The position numbers and the translations under genes are program-made. From positions 124,001-188,000 of the forward strand of contig NZ_JANCTD010000003.1 in NCBI RefSeq assembly GCF_024297185.1: a stretch of DNA of 64,000 nt. Reading direction: 5' to 3'. This document shows, one piece after another, positions 24,649 through 31,364 of this stretch. Under the pieces are notes generated by a model, which was not told the DNA's origin, did not search any database, and saw only the letters and a list, made by a program, of their open reading frames with translations. This DNA comes from Lewinella sp. JB7. Its GTDB lineage: Bacteria; Bacteroidota; Bacteroidia; Chitinophagales; Saprospiraceae. Position 1 is the first letter of the stretch. Each line of letters begins with the position of its first letter.

Positions 24649-25108
24649 CGTTGAGTTGTTTGGCCTCGGCAACCGGGGGGGGCGGGGCGGTTTGCGTGAC
24701 CGTTGCGGCGGAATCGATATTACCCGTTACTGTACAGGGACCCTCGATGGAGCAACCTTCTCCGGCCGTTAGGTTTGCCGTAGTGATGGTACCGGTGAGG
24801 CTGGCGGTCCCGGAAAGATGGAGGGTTTCCTTTACCAGCAGATCGCCGACGTGCCGGCCCTCGATCGACGCGTTGACGCATTCGATGTTACCGGTGACGG
24901 TGCCGCGGGGACCGATGATCAGGCGTGCGCCACAGATGACGTCACCCGTTACGGTGCCGTCGATGCGGATATCGCCGGCGGCCGTGAAGTTACCGTCGAT
25001 GGTTGTGTGTTCGCCGATGGCATTGAACTCCGCGGGGGCGGCGGTTTCCGTTGTCTTGCCGGCACGCTCATCTACCGACGAGCGCTTGTTCCTTTTCCTT
25101 CCGAACAT
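24632..25108 (-). CDS. Bactofilin (polymer-forming cytoskeletal protein)
   Basis: 158 residues. Short basic N-terminus (MFGRKRNKRSS), then a central beta-helix of about 100 residues with regular turns such as GEHTTIDGNFTAAGDIRIDG, TVTGNIECVNA, ETLHLSGTASLTG, rich in G, T, I and V, and a proline-rich tail. This is the bactofilin domain, which polymerises into filaments that organise cell shape or polar complexes in bacteria. It heads a two-gene unit with AtpZ on the minus strand, overlapping it slightly. The start ATG 25108 is 27 nt from the stop of the PorP/SprF gene. Confidence 0.92.
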   Translation of the reverse strand: MFGRKRNKRSSVDERAGKTTETAAPAEFNAIGEHTTIDGNFTAAGDIRIDGTVTGDVICGARLIIGPRGTVTGNIECVNASIEGRHVGDLLVKETLHLSGTASLTGTITTANLTAGEGCSIEGPCTVTGNIDSAATVTQTAPPPPVAEAKQLNGAPAS

Positions 25109-25135
25109 AGGCGGTGTTACGGTTATAACTGTCCA

Positions 25136-26182
25136 CTAGAATTGTGGGCAATATACACCGCGCCGCTGGCTTCCGCAGATTTTGTACTGGAGGGAGAGTT
25201 CGAACCCTCCGTTGCCGTCGGTAGCTACCTTGAGATCGCTGGTATTGATGTCGTAGCTGAAGCCGAGGGCGAAGTTATCGTAGTCGAACCGGGTACTCAG
25301 GATGAGCGCATCGGTGAGTACGCTGCTGTCGAGGCGGTTGCTGATCCGGGTATACAGACCGACCTGAAAGGCCTGGCTGGCGGAGTTTCGTCCGCCGTCG
25401 AGGAGGAACTTGACGTTGGTACCGGCATTCACCTGAAAGCTCGGTCCCTGGCTCATCAGGATGACCCCGGGCACGAGTCCGATGCGATTGTTCATCATGA
25501 ATTCACCGCCGGCGTGGGCGGTGTAACGGCTGTAGAGCAGATCCTCCCCGTCGTTGGAGAAGCTCTGGTTGGCCCGGTTGAGGTGGTGAAATGCACCGCC
25601 GACGTAGAGGCTGTTGTTTTCGTCGAAGACCATGAACCAGAGCAGGCCGCCCCCCAGATCGGCAAAGAGGAATTGGTCGCGGTCGAGTCCGTTCTCACCG
25701 CTCGGAGCGCCGGGGTCGAACCCGCCGTCACCGTCGTGCTGAGATCCCCACCGCAGTGCCAGGAAGTTGAGGCTGCGCTGAGCGGCGCCAAATTCGGCAC
25801 CCGCCACCAGGTAATTGCCGAACTTCCGGCTGCCCCCCATCTTTTTGGAGTAGCTGACCGAAGCCTTGGCGGTAGTCGTGGCAAAATCCGCTTCACCGGC
25901 GCGGTCGCCCCAGAAGGTACCGCCGAAACCGAAAAAGTCGTTGCGCCCGACGGCCACCCGCTGGTCATAGCTGACGCTGTAGGTCTGGAAGGCATTATTG
26001 CCCAGCACGGAAGCCCACTGGCTACGGTAGTTGACCGCGATGCGGCTGTTACAGTTCATTACCCCCGTCATGGCCGGATTCAGGTTGAGGGGCGACATAT
26101 AAAACTGCGAAAAGTGGATGTCCTGTGCCTGCAGGCTAACGCCGCAGAGGAGCAAAAACAGGAGGGTATGGACTAACTTCAT
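25136..26182 (-). CDS. PorP/SprF family type IX secretion membrane protein
   Basis: 348 residues from ATG 26182, which gives a clean signal peptide (MKLVHTLLFLLLCGVSLQAQ); the open frame further upstream holds the promoter. The mature start DIHFSQFYMSPLNLNPAMTG is the family signature, and the rest is a beta-barrel pattern ending in an aromatic residue (YCPQF). PorP/SprF proteins are outer-membrane partners of the Bacteroidota type IX secretion system and are usually coupled with a secreted gliding-type protein. The giant type B CTD protein lies about 1.2 kb away across the symporter gene, so a functional pairing is plausible. Confidence 0.93.
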   Translation of the reverse strand: MKLVHTLLFLLLCGVSLQAQDIHFSQFYMSPLNLNPAMTGVMNCNSRIAVNYRSQWASVLGNNAFQTYSVSYDQRVAVGRNDFFGFGGTFWGDRAGEADFATTTAKASVSYSKKMGGSRKFGNYLVAGAEFGAAQRSLNFLALRWGSQHDGDGGFDPGAPSGENGLDRDQFLFADLGGGLLWFMVFDENNSLYVGGAFHHLNRANQSFSNDGEDLLYSRYTAHAGGEFMMNNRIGLVPGVILMSQGPSFQVNAGTNVKFLLDGGRNSASQAFQVGLYTRISNRLDSSVLTDALILSTRFDYDNFALGFSYDINTSDLKVATDGNGGFELSLQYKICGSQRRGVYCPQF

Positions 26183-26245
26183 AATCGGAGAGCGGCGGTT
26201 TAAGCTTTGTTGTGGAGAGACGAAAGGCCCAAGGGGGGCTGCGGA

Positions 26246-26253
26246 CAAAATTA
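26246..26253 (-). promoter_or_regulatory. Bacteroidota -7 box TAATTTTG for porP/sprF
   Basis: Read on the minus strand, TAATTTTG matches TAnnTTTG exactly and lies 63 nt upstream of the porP/sprF ATG, giving it a promoter downstream of the RNA terminator at 26321-26353. Confidence 0.5.
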
Positions 26254-26320
26254 CGTAGAGGGAACGGGTCGAAACCCTTGCAGCAATAACGACCTCCGCA
26301 ACCCGCTTAGTCTATTGGGC

Positions 26321-26353
26321 AAAAAAAGACCGGTCGCGCAAGCGCAGCCGGTC
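26321..26353 (-). terminator. Intrinsic terminator of the small RNA
   Basis: On the minus strand, GACCGGCTGCGC and GCGCGACCGGTC (26328-26353) form a GC-rich hairpin with outer GACCGG/CCGGTC arms and an inner GCGC/GCGC pairing around TT, followed directly by TTTTTTT (26327-26321). This is the best rho-independent terminator in the window. Confidence 0.85.
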
Positions 26354-26476
26354 CGGAAATAAACACCTAAAACCCTATTAATATCTTTAGGCTCCTGCCG
26401 AAGCCTGATTCTTTCGTCCCCGCCATCGGCTAAAACCAAATGTTGCAAGGAAGCCGACACAACTAATGTATCTAGC
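26321..26476 (-). ncRNA. Candidate stand-alone small RNA (about 155 nt)
   Basis: On the minus strand a perfect -7 box (TATTTTTG, 26483-26490) is followed by about 120 nt and then a strong intrinsic terminator (hairpin 26328-26353 plus seven T, 26321-26327). The interior can fold: TCGGCT pairs with AGCCGA near the 5' half, AGGCT with AGCCT in the middle, and CCTAAA with TTTAGG. An 89-residue frame crosses it, but it runs through the promoter and terminator and shows no protein-like features. porP/sprF downstream has its own promoter, so this is not simply its leader. I could not match it to a known family (6S, SRP, tmRNA considered). Confidence 0.5.
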
Positions 26477-26482
26477 GTGCCA

Positions 26483-26490
26483 CAAAAATA
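26483..26490 (-). promoter_or_regulatory. Bacteroidota -7 box TATTTTTG for the small RNA
   Basis: Exact TAnnTTTG match on the minus strand; a TTGAC-containing stretch lies about 24 nt further upstream near 26513-26520, a little far for a -33 element. Predicted start of transcription is near 26476. Confidence 0.5.
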
Positions 26491-26527
26491 GCGGGAAAAT
26501 TTCATATGGGAAAATGTCAACCCTAAA

Positions 26528-27418
26528 ATGATCGACTACCTCATCACCGTCGTCCTGGCGTTGATCATGTTTTCCATCGGGCTAAGTCTCAAGACGATAG
26601 ACTTTCGTCACCTGTTTATGACGCCTCGCATCCTTTCTTATGGATTGTTCCTACAATTAATGGTTCTACCTGCATTGGCGTTCGCCGTGACCGGCTTCCT
26701 GGATTTGCCGGCCGCTTTTTCTCTCGGCTTTTTAATTTTATCGGCCTGCCCGGGCGGTTTGTCCAGCAATTTTATCTCATTTTTACTACGCGCGAATACC
26801 GCCCTGGCCGTTAGTCTCACCATTTGCAACTCGGCCCTGGCGATGATTACCGTCCCGATCATCGTCAACTTAGCGGTGGATATTTATTATCCGGGGTCCC
26901 AGGCGGCGCACCTACCCATGCTGCCGACGGCCGCGCGGCTTTTCGCCATCGTACTTCTTCCGGTACTGGCGGGCATGATCGTTCGCTACGTTTACCCCCG
27001 CCCTTCGGAAGTATTGCAGCCCCACTTACGGAGACTGGCCATGGTGTTCCTGGCCCTCGTATTCACCCTCAAACTGCTCGCCCCCACCAGCCACGGCGGT
27101 GCCGCGCTGACCTGGACGGACGTCGGGCAGATCCTTCCCGTAGCGCTGTTGATCAACCTTCTGGCACTATCCACCGGTCGCCTGAGCGGCTGGCTTTTCG
27201 GTCTGAGTCGGGACAATCAGGTTACCCTGGGAATCGAAATCGGCATTCAGAACACGAGCCTTGCCTTTCTCATCGCCGGAAGTTTCCTGGGCAACGAGGA
27301 GGCCCTTAAACCGGCGCTCATTTACGCCATGTTCACCTTCTTCTCGGCCCTGGGCTACGGCCTGCTCCTCAAACCCGGTATGTACCGGCTGATTCGTCGG
27401 GAGCTTACCGGTTGGTGA
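26528..27418 (+). CDS. Bile acid:sodium symporter family membrane protein
   Basis: 296 residues with about nine or ten hydrophobic helices. The segment LGFLILSACPGGLSSNFISFLLRAN, the crossover region with conserved ACPGG and SSN, and the later EIGIQNTSLAFLIA are hallmarks of the BASS/ASBT family of sodium-coupled symporters for organic anions. The substrate in bacteria cannot be read from the sequence. It begins at ATG 26528 and its last 14 nt overlap the convergent T9SS gene on the other strand. It reads away from the small RNA. Confidence 0.9.
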   Translation: MIDYLITVVLALIMFSIGLSLKTIDFRHLFMTPRILSYGLFLQLMVLPALAFAVTGFLDLPAAFSLGFLILSACPGGLSSNFISFLLRANTALAVSLTICNSALAMITVPIIVNLAVDIYYPGSQAAHLPMLPTAARLFAIVLLPVLAGMIVRYVYPRPSEVLQPHLRRLAMVFLALVFTLKLLAPTSHGGAALTWTDVGQILPVALLINLLALSTGRLSGWLFGLSRDNQVTLGIEIGIQNTSLAFLIAGSFLGNEEALKPALIYAMFTFFSALGYGLLLKPGMYRLIRRELTGW

Positions 27419-30152
27419 TCAGCTCCACGTAACCGCTGACCCGGGATTCGCTGACGACGATGCCCTCCAGGCGCCGTTCGTACACCTGCCCCACGTAGTA
27501 GTAGGTCCCGGAGGGAAGCGCATCGCCGTTCAGATTCGTCCCGGTCCAGTTGATGGCCGGGTCCTGGGTTTCGAAGACCAGTTGTCCCCAGCGATTGAAG
27601 ATCTTCAGGTCCACCCGTTCAACGAAGCAAAGCGCGATGGGCTGAAAGGTCTCGTTCCGCCCGTCGCCGTTGGGCGTAAAGGCATTCGGTAATTCGTAGA
27701 TGGGACAGTTCGTCACGCAGATGCGGTTACTGGGCGCGCTTTCGTTGCCGTTGCCGTCCACAGCGGTGACGGTGTAGCAGCCGACAATGCCGTCCGGAGG
27801 AGTATGGTCGAAGGTGAGCAGATCCGGCGTTTGAATTTCGGCGACGAGCGCGGGAGCGGAGCTGCTATCGGGAGCAAAGTAGACCCGGTATCCTCCGATA
27901 TCGTCATCCCCGCAGACGTCAGCGGGTGATCGCCACCGCAGTATGTTGAACAGGTTTCCCGGAACCGTACAGTCAACGGCGCGGTCACACACGCTCTCTA
28001 CCTCTAGTTCGGGCGCGCAGGGTGCCACGTTATCTTCCGGCGTAATGCAAATGATCTGGCTGCGATTCAGCAGCGGAGAGGGTATGTCGTCTATATTATA
28101 GCTGCCCAGCGCTCGCACGTAGTAACAGTACTCCAGACCATTCTCCAGTCCTTCGTCGCGGTAATTTCCCTCCGTCACGGTGGTGAGCAATTCGAAAGCG
28201 GGGTTCCCGGGGAGGGAGCGGTAAATTTCGTAGGTCAGATTCGTCCAGGGCACCACTTCCGTCCAGTTCAGGTCCACGGCGCGGTCGGTGGGCGCACCAC
28301 CAAGCCGGACGGTGCTGGCGGGCTGCGCCTCCCCCACCGGTTCGTTTCGCCCGTCAACGAAAAGTTCGATACGGTAAGAATAGGCCAGTCCCTCGGTGTT
28401 CCGGTCGGTATCCGTAAAGCAGGTATCCACTTGTACGCCGAAGAAGGGCGTTTCGTAAGTCGCCACGGTGGTAAAGGCGGCGGGATCGACGGTCTGTCCT
28501 TCTGCGCGGCTGAGGACGTAGCGGTAGGGCCCTGGATTGCCGATCGTGTCGAGACTCACCGGATCGGGCAGGATCCAGCAAACGTCGATGCGGCCGTCGC
28601 TGGCACTGGTCTCGGTGATGTCGACTTTGGTTAGCAGGGGAATGTCGCGGGCCAATTGCACGCAGATCTCCTCGGAGGGAATGGATTCGATCTCCTCGAA
28701 GATCAGTCCGGTCGTCGCGGTACGGCGGGCCATAACGGCCAGTACCCGGTAGCAGTAGGTACGCCCCCGGATCACGTCATCGTCCTCGAAGAAGTACCGC
28801 CCGTCGGCGATGTCGGTGACCTCGGTGTCGGTGAGCTGCACGTAGCCCCTTCCGGAGAGCCCGGTTTCGCAAGTATCCGGTGCAAAATTATTACTTCCCT
28901 CCCGGCGCCAGACCGTGAAGCCGAGAAAGTCGGGATCCGGGCTGTCCTCACAGCGGTAAGGACTTGCCCAGGTGACGGTAATGCGTTCGTCCTCGACCGT
29001 GGCCTGAAGATCGGTCGGCGGCGGAGCCACGACCTTAATGGCCACCGTACGCAGGGTGGCTAGCCCGGAGGGGCGCGGATCGCCGTTATCGACCGCCCGC
29101 AGGACTACGAAGTATTCCTGGTTGCTGATGTCGGCGCAACTGGTTTGCCAGCGGAAGGTCTTACGGACCGGGTCGGGCTGAGGGCCCGTTGTTTCGGGCA
29201 AAAAGGTTGCCGGATTGTCCGCCAGACCGAAGGGTCGCCCGCTGGCGGTCAGGGTTACCAACTGGTCAGCGTCCGTAAGGGGGGCCGTGGCCACGACGTC
29301 AAATTCCACCAGTTCCCCGGCCACGACGCAGATTTCCTCCCGCGCGATGTCGATCACCGGCGGATCATTCGCGCAGTCATCCACGAAAACCTGCATATCG
29401 CGCACTACGGTATCCAGCGGAATGCCGTTGCGGAACGACTTAATGAGAAAGGCCAGGTTGTACTCGCCGGGTGCCGAGGGGGTGTCCCAGGTGATTTGTC
29501 CCGTACGCGGATCGATGACGAGGCTTCCCGTGGCACCGGCGACCATATTGGGTAGTACGTAGTTGGGGATCGGCGCGCGGGGGGCGAAGCTCGGTACCGT
29601 GAATTCGAAGGCCAGACTGTCACCGTCGATGTCGAACGCGCCGGGGTTGTGCGTCCAGACCGATCCGATGCAGGCGTTGTCGATGGGGTTCTGGGTGAGT
29701 TCGGGGGAGGAATTGCAGCCGTTCAGTATGGGGTTGACCAGCGTGAAGGAGGTGATCACGCTGAAGGGAATATTGACGGATCCCGGAATGTTCCGGACGT
29801 TCCGGACGCGGTTGACGTCCTGGAAACTCAGCACGTAGCGCCCGAAGGCCGAATAGCGGTGGCAGAGGGTGTACTCGTTCCGCTGAATACCGGGGGTTGA
29901 GGTCGGGATAATGGCCGTACGCCCGATCATCTGGGTGGTTCCGTCACCCCAGTCGAGCAGCAGGCTGTCGCGGTCCACGTCCGTCTGGGCCGTCTCCGTA
30001 TAGGTAATAATGGTAGCACAGGCCCGCAACTGATCGTCGAGGTCACCACAGTCGCCGGCGGCCCGCACGATGATCTCCCCGGCCCGGTTGTGGGTCGCGG
30101 TAGCCAGCAGGGGCAACAGGGTGAATACGGCAAGTAGAAGTCGCAGACGCAT
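27405..30152 (-). CDS. Large secreted protein with type B gliding-motility C-terminal domain
   Basis: 915 residues with a signal peptide (MRLRLLLAVFTLLPLLATA). The N-terminal 350 residues contain PKD/cadherin-like beta domains; the middle carries fibronectin type III-like repeats (WASPYRCEDS, VDLNWTEVVPWTNLTYEIYRS, LRWRSPADVCGDDDIGGYRVYF). The end is the gliding-motility (type B) domain: PNAFTPNGDGRNETFQPI, LKIFNRWGQLVFET and GDALPSGTYYYVGQVY. Such proteins are exported by type IX secretion and anchored to the cell surface, often with adhesive roles. It is the only obvious T9SS cargo here. Its stop lies within the last codons of the convergent symporter gene. Confidence 0.93.
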   Translation of the reverse strand: MRLRLLLAVFTLLPLLATATHNRAGEIIVRAAGDCGDLDDQLRACATIITYTETAQTDVDRDSLLLDWGDGTTQMIGRTAIIPTSTPGIQRNEYTLCHRYSAFGRYVLSFQDVNRVRNVRNIPGSVNIPFSVITSFTLVNPILNGCNSSPELTQNPIDNACIGSVWTHNPGAFDIDGDSLAFEFTVPSFAPRAPIPNYVLPNMVAGATGSLVIDPRTGQITWDTPSAPGEYNLAFLIKSFRNGIPLDTVVRDMQVFVDDCANDPPVIDIAREEICVVAGELVEFDVVATAPLTDADQLVTLTASGRPFGLADNPATFLPETTGPQPDPVRKTFRWQTSCADISNQEYFVVLRAVDNGDPRPSGLATLRTVAIKVVAPPPTDLQATVEDERITVTWASPYRCEDSPDPDFLGFTVWRREGSNNFAPDTCETGLSGRGYVQLTDTEVTDIADGRYFFEDDDVIRGRTYCYRVLAVMARRTATTGLIFEEIESIPSEEICVQLARDIPLLTKVDITETSASDGRIDVCWILPDPVSLDTIGNPGPYRYVLSRAEGQTVDPAAFTTVATYETPFFGVQVDTCFTDTDRNTEGLAYSYRIELFVDGRNEPVGEAQPASTVRLGGAPTDRAVDLNWTEVVPWTNLTYEIYRSLPGNPAFELLTTVTEGNYRDEGLENGLEYCYYVRALGSYNIDDIPSPLLNRSQIICITPEDNVAPCAPELEVESVCDRAVDCTVPGNLFNILRWRSPADVCGDDDIGGYRVYFAPDSSSAPALVAEIQTPDLLTFDHTPPDGIVGCYTVTAVDGNGNESAPSNRICVTNCPIYELPNAFTPNGDGRNETFQPIALCFVERVDLKIFNRWGQLVFETQDPAINWTGTNLNGDALPSGTYYYVGQVYERRLEGIVVSESRVSGYVELITNR

Positions 30153-30292
30153 GGGCCAGTTCGGTTGTTCAGGTTACGACAACGGAATGCCGCTACCGGA
30201 AGTAACGCATAATCGGGGAAATTGCTTGAAGCCGTGACCGGGGTAAACCCCGAATTGTCTTAGGGTACCCCAATCGGACAGGGAGGGGAGCG

Positions 30293-30589
30293 CTAGCTAA
30301 GCAGTCCCTGGAGCTTCATGGCCAGGCCCATGTCCCCCTTGATCTTCACCTTACCGCTCATCATGGCCATCATGGGATTGATCTTGCCGTTGCGCAATTG
30401 GTCCAGTACGTCAACCGTAGTCGTGACGGTCGTGTCGGCCTCCTTGTCTTCGTTGCTCACCTTGGCCTGGTCACCGGTCATATCGATGAAGATGACGCCT
30501 TCGTCCAGTTGGAGTTTGATGCTCTTGCCGAGATTGGGGGCATTGGCCGCGGCCTTGGTTACGCCATCGTTGAGTTCCTGAAAGGTCAT
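30293..30589 (-). CDS. SCP2-like sterol-binding domain protein
   Basis: 98 residues from ATG 30589. The pattern KSIKLQLDEGVIFIDM, DKEADTTVTTTVDVLDQLRNGKINPMMAMMSGKVKIKGDMGLAMKLQGL is that of the single-domain SCP2 fold: an amphipathic beta sheet, then the moderately conserved NPMMAMMSGKVKIKGD loop and a terminal helix. The fold carries lipids or acyl-CoA in a hydrophobic cavity. It follows the methyltransferase gene on the same strand (28 nt gap) and ends the alaS-methyltransferase-SCP2 series. A longer start would add residues that do not fit the family. Confidence 0.88.
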   Translation of the reverse strand: MTFQELNDGVTKAAANAPNLGKSIKLQLDEGVIFIDMTGDQAKVSNEDKEADTTVTTTVDVLDQLRNGKINPMMAMMSGKVKIKGDMGLAMKLQGLLS

Positions 30590-30617
30590 GTGCTTGGATT
30601 TTGCGGCAAGGTAACCC

Positions 30618-31364
30618 TTACCGCTTGTTCCGGGTGCCAATAAAGTAAACTGCCGTAAATACCCGGAACACGGCGTCCACGGTTTGCGCACCCTCCGGAA
30701 GTGCCGCGTGCAGGGCGGACTCCACCCGGGAGGGCAGATCCGCCGCCCCGTAAGCGGACCGGAGAACGTCGCGGAGAGGTCGCTCGCTCAGCAGCAAATT
30801 GGCAAGCTCTCCCGGCCCCATGCTCACTTTCATCCGGCCGGATTGTGATTCCCGGTGACGCAGCACGGTGGGATGCAAATCGTCGAAGGTCACGGTATGA
30901 TCGTAAGCGGGGACGTCCGTTGCCGGTGCCCGGATGCCCAGCAGACGTTCGGCGAGTTCCGCGGAGGGCGTCAGATAATCGTAAACGACCACTACCCCAC
31001 CCGCTCGCCCCACCCGCTCCACTTCCCGCAGCAGCTGCGGGGATTTAGCGTAGAACAGCGACCCGGCGAAGGTGATCACGTCGAAACTTCCGGCGGGAAA
31101 GGGAAACCGGCGGCCGTCAAAGGGTAGATAGTCTATCCCGGCCGTGACCGGGGCCCGGGACAGCATCGCCTCACTCGGGTCGATACCGGTAACCCGGTCA
31201 CAGTACGCCCTGAGGGCCCGGGTGGAGTGACCCGTACCGCAGCCGACATCGAGTCCGGCAGCGTACCGTCCCTGTAGGCAAGTCCGCAGTAGCGGTTCGT
31301 GCAGGGGCGGCCGGTAGGCCGCGTAGTGCCGGGCGGTACGGTCGTCGTAGTCCGAATCGGACAC
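30618..31364 (-). CDS. Class I SAM-dependent methyltransferase
   Basis: 248 residues from GTG 31364. Motif I AGLDVGCGTGHSTRAL near residues 36-50 binds SAM, with the acidic motif II VTGIDPSEAML and SFDVITFAGSLFYA following; the order fits a UbiE/COQ5-like class I fold. The substrate is unknown. The gene is directly adjacent to the alaS stop (no gap) and continues the minus-strand unit, so it is translationally coupled to alaS. The start codon is the only in-frame one giving a complete Rossmann domain. Confidence 0.85.
   Translation of the reverse strand: MSDSDYDDRTARHYAAYRPPLHEPLLRTCLQGRYAAGLDVGCGTGHSTRALRAYCDRVTGIDPSEAMLSRAPVTAGIDYLPFDGRRFPFPAGSFDVITFAGSLFYAKSPQLLREVERVGRAGGVVVVYDYLTPSAELAERLLGIRAPATDVPAYDHTVTFDDLHPTVLRHRESQSGRMKVSMGPGELANLLLSERPLRDVLRSAYGAADLPSRVESALHAALPEGAQTVDAVFRVFTAVYFIGTRNKR

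Noticed and set aside
24818-26176. 452-codon plus-strand open frame across bactofilin and porP/sprF
   Set aside because: Crosses two well-supported minus-strand genes and has no recognisable features.
26251-26520. 89-codon minus-strand open frame over the small-RNA region
   Set aside because: It runs through the RNA promoter, the RNA terminator and the porP promoter, and shows no membrane, signal or motif features; the RNA explanation fits better.
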